A stretch of 14,033 nucleotides of DNA from Porphyromonadaceae bacterium UBA2720 (GCA_002353885.1 DEKO01000053.1:12605-26637), one strand, 5' to 3'. Positions 1 through 7,016 are shown, counted from the first letter of the stretch. Program-made: numbers and translations. The notes: generated by a model from the sequence alone, not told the origin.

Positions 1-24
1 CTAAAGAGGGGGAAGGTCAATGTA

Positions 25-114
25 GCTGGTAGGGACACGCCGCACGCTTTAATGCACAATCGACCCTGCCCACTACCAGCGCAAAGCGCTGTCTACCAGT
101 ATCGCGGTCTACCA
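25..114. repeat. Cluster of short inverted and direct repeats in non-coding DNA
   Basis: CTACCAG occurs at 73-79 and 93-99, and CTACCA at 109-114. The inverse form CTGGTAG occurs at 26-32. The 8-mer GCTGGTAG (25-32) is the exact reverse complement of CTACCAGC (73-80). A perfect palindrome CAGCGC-AAA-GCGCTG sits at 77-91. No convincing reading frame covers the region. The architecture resembles a dispersed extragenic palindromic (REP-like) element or a structured RNA. It is more GC-rich than the AT-rich stretch that follows (121-218). Copy number elsewhere in the genome cannot be judged from this window. Confidence 0.45.
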
Positions 115-218
115 ACCAAGAACTTACAACTATAAACTAACAAAGCTTCCTTAACTACTGACCGGGAGCTACTTTAGAAAGTTAAATCACTAATAATTTC
201 AAATTAATCATTAACAAA

Positions 219-248
219 TCTAGGGGGGCTGCTTCTAGCCTCTCTAGA
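219..248 (+). promoter_or_regulatory. 12-bp leader hairpin just upstream of the YitT-family gene
   Basis: Bases 219-230 pair with 237-248 over 12 consecutive positions (10 Watson-Crick, 2 G-T wobbles), leaving a 6-base loop at 231-236. An alternative 7-bp hairpin, CTTCTAG (232-238) with CTAGAAG (244-250), uses overlapping bases, so the two cannot form together. The stem ends 13 bases before the ATG at 262. No T-tract follows, which argues against an intrinsic terminator. A role in translation control or transcript stability is inference. I found no strong TAnnTTTG promoter upstream; the nearest weak match is TACTTTAG at 170-177. Confidence 0.5.
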
Positions 249-261
249 AGAATATACTGAC

Positions 262-1212
262 ATGATAGGTATCAATAGCAAAGAGAAACTGAAGCAAGAG
301 ATTATTGCCTACATTCTGCTCATCGTGGGCAGCATATTGTTTGCCGTGGGCGATGTGATGTTTGTCAACCCTTACCTGATGGCCCCCGGTGGGACCTATG
401 GTCTGAGTAATGTGCTCAACACGGTTTGGCCGTGGAAGATTTCGCTCTATGCCATCTGCATGGATGTGCCCTTGTTGCTGTTAGGCACCTGGATACTGGG
501 TCCGAAGTTTGGCATCAAAACCATCATCTCAACCATAGTGATTTTTGCCGCCACATTTGTGCTTGAGAGCAGATGGGGCTACAATCCTGTGATACATGAC
601 GGCGCAATCAGCAAGGCGTTCGCCGAATCGATGGTGCCGATTCCGCATGACGGTGGTTGGTTCCAACCTGACTACTTCCTGAACACGGTGGTGGCCGGTC
701 TAATCTATGGTATCGCCATTGGCATGATTTTCCGTTCGGGTGCCACAAGTGGCGGTTCGGACATCATCTCGATGATTTTGCACAAGTACACCAAGATTTC
801 GCTGGGCACACTTGTGATGATTGTTGACGGTATCATCACGCTGAGCACGCTGGTAGCTTTCGGCGACATCCGCCTGCCCATCTACTCGGTGATCATCATC
901 TTCATCGAGGGCAAAGTCATCAACCTTGTTGTCGATGGCATGAAGAGCTACCGAACCATGTTTATTGTGACCGACAATATTGAGCCTGTGCGTGATTATA
1001 TTCTGAACGACATCAAGCGCGGTGCCACCTGCATCACGGGTACTGGTTTGTACAAGGGCACAGAACGCAAGATGATTTATGTCACCCTTGATCGCAGCGA
1101 CATGCTCAAGCTCCGCTCGGCACTCCACCTGATTGACCCCAAGGCATTTGTCAACATCATGGAGAGCAGTGAGATTTTGGGCGAAGGTTTCCGTGCCTTG
1201 CCCAACGAGTAA
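262..1212 (+). CDS. YitT family membrane protein with C-terminal DUF2179 domain
   Basis: This 316-residue protein has the layout of the YitT family. The N-terminal two thirds is a membrane domain with hydrophobic segments near residues 13-33, 60-80, 86-101, 138-157 and 182-199, plus a less certain one at 206-224. The signature stretches APGGTYGLSNV (41-51) and SGATSGGSDII (159-169) lie at membrane edges. The C-terminal DUF2179 domain (about 230-302) contains KRGAT, GTGLYKGTERKMIYV and DPKAFVNIM. Transport activity has been suggested for the family, but no substrate is established to my knowledge. A hydrophilic loop at about 103-137, between the third and fourth membrane segments, seems long for the family and may be a Bacteroidales feature. 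The ATG at 262 is the first good start after a non-coding leader. The gene appears monocistronic and converges on the thioesterase gene. Confidence 0.9.
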   Translation: MIGINSKEKLKQEIIAYILLIVGSILFAVGDVMFVNPYLMAPGGTYGLSNVLNTVWPWKISLYAICMDVPLLLLGTWILGPKFGIKTIISTIVIFAATFVLESRWGYNPVIHDGAISKAFAESMVPIPHDGGWFQPDYFLNTVVAGLIYGIAIGMIFRSGATSGGSDIISMILHKYTKISLGTLVMIVDGIITLSTLVAFGDIRLPIYSVIIIFIEGKVINLVVDGMKSYRTMFIVTDNIEPVRDYILNDIKRGATCITGTGLYKGTERKMIYVTLDRSDMLKLRSALHLIDPKAFVNIMESSEILGEGFRALPNE

Positions 1213-1227
1213 TCAATGAAATGCTAA

Positions 1228-1247
1228 ATTCTTAATCCCTTAAGAAT
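1228..1247. other. Small 8-bp AT-rich hairpin after the YitT-family gene
   Basis: Bases 1228-1235 and 1240-1247 form an 8-bp stem around the loop TCCC, starting 16 bases after the YitT-family stop codon. The stem is AT-rich and has no following T-tract, so it is weak as a terminator by itself. It may protect the transcript 3' end or act together with the next hairpin. Confidence 0.3.
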
Positions 1248-1256
1248 ATATGGCTT

Positions 1257-1287
1257 AGTTCCCTGTCCCTGTTGGGGGCAGGGAACT
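1257..1287. terminator. Hairpin between convergent genes, probable terminator
   Basis: Bases 1257-1269 pair with 1275-1287 over 13 positions, including one G-T wobble, around a 5-base loop. The stem is GC-rich in the middle. It lies between the rightward YitT-family gene (stop at 1212) and the leftward thioesterase gene (stop at 1298), where a shared terminator is expected. The downstream T-rich stretch on the + strand is only TTGCTTT, so termination strength is uncertain. Confidence 0.55.
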
Positions 1288-1297
1288 TGCTTTGATG

Positions 1298-1747
1298 TCA
1301 AGGCTCGAGTTCACAGCCAGTGAATCCCATCTGCCTTGCTCGTTCGTGGTCGAATGTGCAATAAGTGGCCTCGCCACGGGCACACAATTTGTCCTTACTG
1401 TCGAGCACATCGACGTTGACCGTGACAAAGTTTCGCATCTGTTGCGCAATGCTTGTTCTGACCGTGACACACCGGTCAGTGGTCATAATGGGGTGTTTAT
1501 ACTGGATGTTGAGTCTGACGGTCATGGCCGTGGTCTGCAGCTTGCGTGTGATGAGCCATGCCCCAGTCTCATCGACCAGTGTCGCAATGATGCCACCATG
1601 CAGAGTGTCGATCCATCCTTGATAGTTGGGTCCGGGATGCCAAATGCCCACGACCTCATCAGCGTCTTCATAGAAGTCGATATGCAGTCCGATGGGATTA
1701 CCGGGCGCACAGCCGAAGCAATTGTATCCATCCTTTCCAGCCCCCAT
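1298..1747 (-). CDS. PaaI-type hotdog-fold thioesterase
   Basis: The product is a single hotdog domain of the PaaI acyl-CoA thioesterase type, which hydrolyses thioester bonds in the cytoplasm; the substrate is unknown. From the ATG at 1747 it has 149 residues. The family hallmark HGGIIATLVDE lies at residues 50-60, where His-Gly-Gly and the Asp/Glu pair form the active-site region. A CFGC motif (10-13) is followed by NPIGLHIDFYE. The start is uncertain. The same frame stays open to a TTG at 1789, but a promoter-like TAATTTTG at 1798-1805 puts the transcript start close to that codon. Another frame has an ATG at 1767 encoding MRKIKNPW, which matches my memory of the N-terminus of Bacteroidales relatives. 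One extra base in the C5 run at 1741-1745 would join it to this frame. The gene may therefore be frameshifted at its 5' end, or the window may carry an indel error. The rest of the domain is intact. Confidence 0.82.
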   Translation of the reverse strand: MGAGKDGYNCFGCAPGNPIGLHIDFYEDADEVVGIWHPGPNYQGWIDTLHGGIIATLVDETGAWLITRKLQTTAMTVRLNIQYKHPIMTTDRCVTVRTSIAQQMRNFVTVNVDVLDSKDKLCARGEATYCTFDHERARQMGFTGCELEP

Positions 1748-1797
1748 GGGTTTTTGATTTTTCTCATCTCTGTAGCGTTTTTTGAACAATACGGCTG

Positions 1798-1805
1798 CAA
1801 AATTA
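1798..1805 (-). promoter_or_regulatory. Probable -7 promoter element of the thioesterase gene
   Basis: On the minus strand these bases read TAATTTTG, a perfect match to the Bacteroidetes TAnnTTTG box. Transcription would start near 1791. That leaves about 24 bases of leader before the out-of-frame ATG at 1767, or about 44 before the ATG at 1747. I see no good TTTG at the expected -33 distance, so only half of the promoter is supported. Confidence 0.45.
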
Positions 1806-1813
1806 CTGCATTT

Positions 1814-1846
1814 TTTGTGCCAATCGTTATAAAATGACTACTTTTG
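1814..1846 (+). promoter_or_regulatory. Promoter of the alpha/beta-hydrolase gene
   Basis: TTTG at 1814-1817 is followed after 21 bases by TACTTTTG at 1839-1846, matching the Bacteroidetes TTTG / TAnnTTTG promoter. The predicted start near 1852 gives a leader of about 25 bases before the ATG at 1878. The element lies in the region shared with the divergent thioesterase gene. Confidence 0.65.
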
Positions 1847-1877
1847 TTGTCCAAAACCCAACAAATTCACCCGCAAG

Positions 1878-2768
1878 ATGAAGAATTTAGCATTCATTCT
1901 GCTGGCAATGACCAGCCTTCTGTGTTCGTCAGCTCACAGCTGGGACAGCGACCGTCTGCGACAACACATCACGATAGAATTGTGGCCCGATGGCGCTCCC
2001 ACCGACAATGGTGTTGACTATGCTCATCTGAGCGTCGAAAACAATCGTGACATCAAGCCTCAGATGCATGTTTTCTTGCCAGATGGCGAGCAGCCTCATC
2101 GATCGGTCATCATCTGTCCTGGAGGCGCTTACGGCGGGCTGGCCATGTATCACGAGGGGTTTGAGTGGGTCGACTTTTTTGTGAGTCAGGACATCGCTGC
2201 CATCGTGCTTCTCTACCGCCTGCCCCATGGCCATCACAGTGTGCCGTCAGAGGACGTGTATGAAGCCATCCGTCAGGCTCAGGCCCATGCCGGCGAATGG
2301 CATCTATCGCCATCCCAGATAGGCATCATGGGCTCGTCTGCTGGGGGACATCTGGCCGCGGCCATCGCCACCCATGCCCCATCATCGCTGCGTCCTTCGT
2401 TTCAGATTCTGCTCTACCCCGTCATAAGCACCGACTCCGCGTTTACTCACCACTGGTCGTGCCGCAACCTCATGGGCGAGCATCCCAGTGCCGAACTGGT
2501 TCGACACTATAGCAACGAGCATCAAGTGGACGCTTCGACTCCCCCCGCCTTTATTGCCGCCAGTGCTGACGACGGCGATGTGCCCGTATTGAACTCAGCT
2601 CGATATTACGAGGCTCTGGTGAGCCATGGTGTCAGTGCCAACATCCACGTTTTTCCTAGTGGAGGTCATGGCTGGGGCATCAAGAGCAGCTTCAAATATC
2701 ACAGCCAACTGCTTCAGAGCCTTCGCGACTGGCTTGAGTCGACCAAAGAATCGTCACACGACCATTGA
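1878..2768 (+). CDS. Exported alpha/beta-hydrolase, acetyl-esterase-like (BD-FAE / Abhydrolase_3 type)
   Basis: This 296-residue protein starts with a signal peptide (about 1-21: a Lys near the start, a hydrophobic core, then SSAHS before Trp), so it should act outside the cytoplasm. The Cys at residue 16 does not sit in a good lipobox. The catalytic domain follows: an oxyanion-hole region CPGGAYGGL (80-88), the nucleophile elbow GSSAG (152-156) with Ser154, an acid in ASADDGD (228-234, Asp231 or Asp232), and the base in GGHGWG (262-267, His264). This arrangement is typical of carbohydrate-ester and small-ester hydrolases in Bacteroidetes; the real substrate is not evident. Charged and His-rich residues end the protein (ESSHDH). 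There is no neighbouring glycoside hydrolase or SusC/D pair, so a polysaccharide locus is not supported. It is transcribed away from the thioesterase gene and followed 174 bases later by purH, which has its own promoter. Confidence 0.87.
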   Translation: MKNLAFILLAMTSLLCSSAHSWDSDRLRQHITIELWPDGAPTDNGVDYAHLSVENNRDIKPQMHVFLPDGEQPHRSVIICPGGAYGGLAMYHEGFEWVDFFVSQDIAAIVLLYRLPHGHHSVPSEDVYEAIRQAQAHAGEWHLSPSQIGIMGSSAGGHLAAAIATHAPSSLRPSFQILLYPVISTDSAFTHHWSCRNLMGEHPSAELVRHYSNEHQVDASTPPAFIAASADDGDVPVLNSARYYEALVSHGVSANIHVFPSGGHGWGIKSSFKYHSQLLQSLRDWLESTKESSHDH

Positions 2769-2803
2769 TAATCAAAAAAAAGTAAAAATTTTAGAGCCAA
2801 AAT

Positions 2804-2834
2804 TTTGTATTGCCGCCGACAAGCACTAACTTTG
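2804..2834 (+). promoter_or_regulatory. Strong Bacteroidetes-type promoter upstream of purH
   Basis: TTTG at 2804-2807, a 19-base spacer and TAACTTTG at 2827-2834 match the consensus exactly in sequence and spacing. The -33 side is preceded by an A/T-rich stretch (2772-2806). Transcription should start near 2840, giving a leader of about 103 bases before the purH ATG. It may drive purH and the downstream elongasome genes. Confidence 0.8.
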
Positions 2835-2899
2835 CAGTGAAAATGCCCAACTAGGCACTGCGACCATCTCGCGATGATTGCCGTGCGCTTTTTGTCGGC
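2815..2899. repeat. Interrupted inverted repeat flanking the purH transcription start
   Basis: GCCGACAA at 2815-2822 lies in the promoter spacer, and its exact reverse complement TTGTCGGC is at 2892-2899 in the leader. Just inside the arms, GCAC (2823-2826) and GTGC (2883-2886) are also complementary, with five extra bases on the right side. The left arm is upstream of the predicted transcript start, so it is not an RNA hairpin. If functional, it would be a pair of protein-binding half-sites. Within the leader only small hairpins are visible, such as TGCC (2844-2847) with GGCA (2854-2857). Confidence 0.3.
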
Positions 2900-2942
2900 T
2901 AATATATCTATCTATTAATAAGCACTTTAGGCTTAAAATCAG

Positions 2943-4469
2943 ATGACTGAAACTAAAAAGATTAAAACAGCCCTCATCTCAGTCTTTCACAAAGATGGAC
3001 TGGACGAAATATTAAAAATGCTCAACGAGCATGGCGTGAAATTTCTGTCGACCGGCGGCACGCAGAAGTTCATCCAGGAGCAAGGTTATGCCTGCGCAGC
3101 TGTTGAGGACTTGACAGGTTACCCATCTATCTTGGGTGGTCGTGTCAAGACACTGCATCCCAAGGTGTTCGGCGGCATTCTTACCCGCCGTGACCACGAG
3201 GGTGACCGAGCGCAGATTGCTCAATATGAGATTCCTGAGATAGACTTGGTGATTGTCGACCTATACCCGTTTGAGGCCACAGTGGCCAGCGGTGCCAGCG
3301 AGGCCGACATCATCGAGAAGATAGACATCGGCGGCATCTCGCTCATCCGTGGTGCAGCCAAGAACTTCAACGATGTAGCCATCGTGGCCAGCAAGGCTCA
3401 GTATGGGCTATTGTTGGAGATGATGCAATCGCATGGCGATGCTGTGACCACACTAGCCGAGCGTCGTGTCTTGGCTCGTGAAGCCTTTGCGGTGTCGAGT
3501 GCCTATGACAGCCACATCTACAACTACTTTGCTGGCGATGACCGCACAGCTTTGCGTCTGCCCATCAATGGCCGCAAGACGCTTCGTTATGGCGAGAATC
3601 CTCACCAGCGTGGTTACTACTATGGCGACTTTGAGAGCATGTTCACCCAACTTCATGGCAAGGAGATCAGCTACAACAACCTGCTGGACATCGACGCTGC
3701 CGTCAGTTTGATCAGCGACTTCAAGGACACAACGTTTGTGATTATGAAGCACAACAACGCCTGTGGGCTGGCCACTCGTCCGACGCTGGTCGAGGCTTTC
3801 AAGTCAGCTCTGGCTGGCGATCCGGTGAGTGCCTTCGGTGGTGTGCATGTGACCAACCGTGTGGTCGACGCCGCCACAGCCGAAGAGATGAACAAGGTTT
3901 TCATCGAGGTGTGCATTGCGCCGGGTTACAGCGACGAGGCTCTGGCCATATTAAAGCAGAAAAAGAATCGTGTGATTCTGGTGATGAACGAGTTTGCATT
4001 GCCCACGACCACATGCCGCACAGTGCTCAATGGTGCGCTGGTGCAAGAGCGCGACACACACGTTGAGACACCCGCTGAGCTGCGCCAGGTGACCACCGAG
4101 GCAGTGAGCGAGTCGCAGACTGCCGACCTGCTGATGGCCAACATCATTGTCAAGCATAGCAAGAGCAATGCCATCGTTTTGGTCAAGGACCAGATGCTTG
4201 TAGGCAGTGGTGTGGGCCAGACATCTCGCGTCGACGCACTGCGGCAAGCCATCGACAAGGCCCATTCGTTTGACCACGACTTGCATGGTGCCGTGATGGC
4301 TTCAGACGCATTCTTCCCGTTTGGCGACTGCGTGGAGATAGCGCACGAGGCTGGCATCGATGCAGTCATCCAGCCTGGCGGCTCGGTCCGTGACCAGGAG
4401 AGTATCGACTACTGCAACGCTCATGGTGTGGCCATGGTGATGACCGGCATCCGCCACTTCAAGCACTAG
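2943..4469 (+). CDS. purH: Bifunctional AICAR formyltransferase / IMP cyclohydrolase
   Basis: PurH catalyses the last two steps of de novo purine synthesis: formylation of AICAR with 10-formyl-tetrahydrofolate, then ring closure to IMP. At 508 residues it has the usual length. The N-terminal cyclohydrolase domain (about 1-200) carries FLSTGGTQKFI (34-44), ILGGRVKTLHPKVFGGIL (63-80) and VDLYPF (105-110). The C-terminal transformylase domain carries RYGENPHQ (215-222), MKHNNACG (268-275; Lys269 and His270 match the catalytic Lys-His pair), DPVSAFGG (293-300) and SDAFFPFGD. It ends in the typical TGIRHFKH. The ATG at 2943 follows an A/T-rich leader and gives the expected N-terminus. There are 67 bases to mreB and no terminator-like hairpin between, so co-transcription with the elongasome genes is likely. 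No catalytic residue appears to be missing. Confidence 0.97.
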   Translation: MTETKKIKTALISVFHKDGLDEILKMLNEHGVKFLSTGGTQKFIQEQGYACAAVEDLTGYPSILGGRVKTLHPKVFGGILTRRDHEGDRAQIAQYEIPEIDLVIVDLYPFEATVASGASEADIIEKIDIGGISLIRGAAKNFNDVAIVASKAQYGLLLEMMQSHGDAVTTLAERRVLAREAFAVSSAYDSHIYNYFAGDDRTALRLPINGRKTLRYGENPHQRGYYYGDFESMFTQLHGKEISYNNLLDIDAAVSLISDFKDTTFVIMKHNNACGLATRPTLVEAFKSALAGDPVSAFGGVHVTNRVVDAATAEEMNKVFIEVCIAPGYSDEALAILKQKKNRVILVMNEFALPTTTCRTVLNGALVQERDTHVETPAELRQVTTEAVSESQTADLLMANIIVKHSKSNAIVLVKDQMLVGSGVGQTSRVDALRQAIDKAHSFDHDLHGAVMASDAFFPFGDCVEIAHEAGIDAVIQPGGSVRDQESIDYCNAHGVAMVMTGIRHFKH

Positions 4470-4536
4470 AGATTGACCCACAGAAGCAACACCAATATCA
4501 CTCAATTAAAACGAACTAAAACAAAAAACTAACTTT

Positions 4537-5556
4537 ATGGGACTTTTTTCATTCACACAAGAGATTGCGATTGACCTGGGAACGGCCAACACCATCATTA
4601 TATATAAGGATAAGATTGTCATCGACGAGCCTTCGGTGGTGGCACTTGACACCAAAACTAACAAACTGATTGCAGTGGGCGAGCGTGCCCGCGAGATGCA
4701 GGGCAAGGAGAATCAAGGCATCACCACAGTCCGCCCGCTGAAAGAGGGTGTGATTGGCGACTTTGACGCCTGCGAGCTGATGATGCGCGGCTTCATCAAG
4801 AAGGTGAGCGACAAGAACCACTGGTTTGCCCCGTCGCTGCGCATGGTGGTGTGCATTCCCTCGGGCTCAACCGAGGTTGAGATTCGTGCGGTGCGCGACT
4901 CCAGTGAGCATGCCAACGGCCGCGATGTGTTCATGATCTATGAGCCCATGGCTGCCGCTCTGGGCATCGGTCTGGACGTGCTGGCTCCTGAGGGCAACAT
5001 GATTATCGACATCGGTGGCGGCACGACTGAGATTGCCGTGATCTCGCTGGGTGGCATTGTGACCAACAAGAGCATCAAGTGTGCCGGCGACGACCTGACC
5101 AACGACATCGTCGAGCACATGCGCCGCGCACATAACGTGAAGGTGGGCGAGCGCATGGCCGAGCGCATCAAGATCAACGTGGGCAGCGCCCTGACCGAGC
5201 TTGACAATCCGCCCGAAGACTATGTTGTGCATGGTCCCCACATGGTTACTGCCCTGCCGATGGAGGTGCCTGTGAGCTATCAAGAAGTGTCGCACTGCAT
5301 CGAGAAGTCAATCAGCAAGATTGAGGCAGCCGTCCTGAGCGCCCTTGAGCAGACTCCTCCCGAGCTGTATGCCGACCTGGTGAAGAATGGCATCTACTTG
5401 AGTGGTGGTGGCGCGTTGCTTCGCGGTCTTGACAAGCGTCTGACCGACAAGATTGGCATCCAATTCCACGTTGCCGAAGACCCGTTGCATGCCGTTGCCA
5501 AGGGCACAGGTGTCGCTCTGAAGAACTACAAGATATTCAAGTTCCTGAAGCGATAA
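4537..5556 (+). CDS. mreB: Rod shape-determining protein MreB (bacterial actin)
   Basis: MreB polymerises into membrane-associated filaments on the inner face of the cytoplasmic membrane and positions the peptidoglycan elongation machinery. The 339-residue length is normal. The actin-fold nucleotide motifs are all present: phosphate-1 AIDLGTANT (about 11-19), phosphate-2 IIDIGGGTTEIAV (about 156-168) and the adenosine motif YLSGGGALLRGL (about 288-299). The N-terminal MGLFSFTQEIAIDLG contains hydrophobic residues that could help membrane attachment, and the C-terminal NYKIFKFLKR is basic and aromatic. The ATG at 4537 follows an A-rich stretch as expected for Bacteroidetes translation starts. 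mreC begins 78 bases after the stop. It is the second gene of the purH-rodA cluster. Confidence 0.97.
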   Translation: MGLFSFTQEIAIDLGTANTIIIYKDKIVIDEPSVVALDTKTNKLIAVGERAREMQGKENQGITTVRPLKEGVIGDFDACELMMRGFIKKVSDKNHWFAPSLRMVVCIPSGSTEVEIRAVRDSSEHANGRDVFMIYEPMAAALGIGLDVLAPEGNMIIDIGGGTTEIAVISLGGIVTNKSIKCAGDDLTNDIVEHMRRAHNVKVGERMAERIKINVGSALTELDNPPEDYVVHGPHMVTALPMEVPVSYQEVSHCIEKSISKIEAAVLSALEQTPPELYADLVKNGIYLSGGGALLRGLDKRLTDKIGIQFHVAEDPLHAVAKGTGVALKNYKIFKFLKR

Positions 5557-5634
5557 GACAGCGTCAACCGATTTCAGCTATAGACATCGGCTCAGCCCAT
5601 GTCAGCTGCTCTCGGTTCATGGTCCTCGGTTTCT

Positions 5635-6501
5635 ATGAAGAATCTACTGGATTTCTTTGTCAAGCACAGTGCTTGGTTTGTGTTGATGCTCTACTTGATA
5701 TTGAGTTGTGTGTTGCTGGTCAACAACAACCCTTATCAGCAGAGCGTCTACCTAACCTCGGCTAATGCTGTTTGTGCCAAAGTGTATGAGGGCATGAGCA
5801 GCATCACCGACTACTTCCACCTGAAGGGCATCAATAATGACCTCCAGGAGCGTAATGCCTTGCTTGAGATGGAACTGGTGGACTTGCGTGCCCAGATCAA
5901 TGACTTGAAGATGCAGCTGCCCGACACGGCCAAGATTCAGCCTGTGCTTCAACACTTTGACTTCGTTGTCGCCCACGTGATCAGCAACAGCATCTCCCAG
6001 CCCAACAACTACATCACCATCAACCGTGGTTCGGCCGATGGCATTAAACCTGAGATGGGTGTTGTCGACCAGACAGGCGTTGTGGGCGTTGTCAATGTCG
6101 TGGGACCTCACTCGGCTCGCATCATCTCGCTGCTCAATCCCGACATGCGTCTGTCTTGCAAGCTGCGCGACAGCGAGTACTTTGGCAGTATGGTATGGGA
6201 AGGCGGCGACTCACGCTATGCCATTCTTGAGGAGCTGCCCAAACACATGCACTATGAGGTGGGCGACACAGTGGTCACGAGTGGCTTTTCGACCGTGTTT
6301 CCTGAGGGCATCATCGTGGGCACCGTCGAGGGCCGTGCTCGCAACTTGAGCGACAGCTTTGTCTCGCTGAAGGTGCGTCTGACGACCAATTTCAGCCAAC
6401 TGGGCACCGTCCGCGTGATTACTAACGACATGGCCGAGGAGTTGAAGAAGCTGGAGCAGAATCCCTTGGATTCGGCCCGCAGAAAGGAGGAGAAGCCATG
6501 A
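5635..6501 (+). CDS. mreC: Rod shape-determining protein MreC
   Basis: MreC is the periplasmic scaffold of the elongasome, linking MreB and MreD to PBP2/RodA. From the ATG at 5635 it has 288 residues: a short cytoplasmic tip MKNLLDFFVK, one membrane helix (about 12-30), a predicted coiled coil (about 62-95, with LQERNALLEMELVDLRAQINDLKM), then the MreC beta-barrel region (about 100-275) with ITINRGSADGIKPEMGV, GVVGVVNVVGPHSARI and a PEGIIVGTVEG stretch near 227-237. The tail is charged (SARRKEEKP). The frame is also open from an ATG at 5599, but the 12 extra residues are unlike MreC N-termini, so I prefer 5635. The stop overlaps the mreD start in ATGA, suggesting translational coupling. Confidence 0.93.
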   Translation: MKNLLDFFVKHSAWFVLMLYLILSCVLLVNNNPYQQSVYLTSANAVCAKVYEGMSSITDYFHLKGINNDLQERNALLEMELVDLRAQINDLKMQLPDTAKIQPVLQHFDFVVAHVISNSISQPNNYITINRGSADGIKPEMGVVDQTGVVGVVNVVGPHSARIISLLNPDMRLSCKLRDSEYFGSMVWEGGDSRYAILEELPKHMHYEVGDTVVTSGFSTVFPEGIIVGTVEGRARNLSDSFVSLKVRLTTNFSQLGTVRVITNDMAEELKKLEQNPLDSARRKEEKP

Positions 6502-7016
6502 CCAAGACGATCATCGAGATGGCCATCTTGTTTGTGGTGCTAGTGCTGCTGCAAGTGATGTGCTATAAGATACTGTTGTTCGGTGTAGCCATTCCTCTGG
6601 TGTTCATCTACCTGATTTTGCGTCTGCCCGTGACGTGGCACATGAACATCACGTTGACGATTGCCTTCGTCATGGGCTTGATTGTGGATGTTTTCAACAA
6701 CACACCAGGCATGAATGCCCTGTGCTGCACCCTGCTTGCCGCATTTCGTGAGCCCGTATTTGCATTGTTCGTCCCTCGTGAGAACGAGATGAACAACCCT
6801 GTTCCTTGCGTTGACACACTGGGTTTCGGTGTGTACCTGAAATACATGTCAACGCTTGTGTTGATTTTCAGTGCCTCAATATTTCTTATTCAGGCTTTCA
6901 CGATGCACAACTGGCCATTGACGCTCATGCGTATCGGTGCCAGCAGTCTACTGACCATCGTTTTGTTACTAGCCCTTGACAGTTTAGTCAGCACCCGTCG
7001 TGAGAAAAGATTATAA
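6498..7016 (+). CDS. mreD: Rod shape-determining protein MreD
   Basis: This small, very hydrophobic 172-residue protein has about five membrane helices (roughly 6-20, 24-42, 50-65, 112-131 and 140-160). Its position between mreC and the PBP2 gene identifies it as MreD, which is poorly conserved in sequence. MreD is an integral inner-membrane elongasome component that works with MreC to activate PBP2/RodA. The start overlaps the mreC stop by four bases (ATGA), and its last 17 bases overlap the mrdA start. An AAAGGAGG lies at 6483-6490, seven bases before the ATG. It looks like a Shine-Dalgarno site but also encodes the Lys/Glu-rich tail of MreC, and such sites are little used in Bacteroidetes. 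Confidence 0.92.
   Translation: MTKTIIEMAILFVVLVLLQVMCYKILLFGVAIPLVFIYLILRLPVTWHMNITLTIAFVMGLIVDVFNNTPGMNALCCTLLAAFREPVFALFVPRENEMNNPVPCVDTLGFGVYLKYMSTLVLIFSASIFLIQAFTMHNWPLTLMRIGASSLLTIVLLLALDSLVSTRREKRL

Noticed and set aside
73..114. CTACCAG copies as a CRISPR array
   Set aside because: The repeats are only 6-7 bases with unequal spacing of 16-20 bases; CRISPR repeats are longer and regular.
1292..1837. Plus-strand open frame (181 codons) opposite the thioesterase gene
   Set aside because: The minus-strand frame carries the hotdog signature HGG...DE; this one has no recognisable motif and would cross the divergent promoter region.
4529..4536. TAACTTTA as a -7 promoter box for mreB
   Set aside because: It abuts the start codon, so a transcript starting from it would lack the 5' end of the gene, and the last base does not match TAnnTTTG.
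5599..5634. Upstream ATG for mreC
   Set aside because: The 12 extra residues are unlike MreC N-termini; MKNLLDFFVK from 5635 fits the family.
6483..6490. AAAGGAGG as a strong Shine-Dalgarno site for mreD
   Set aside because: The position is right, but it also encodes the Lys/Glu-rich MreC tail, and Bacteroidetes make little use of such sites; coincidence is likely.
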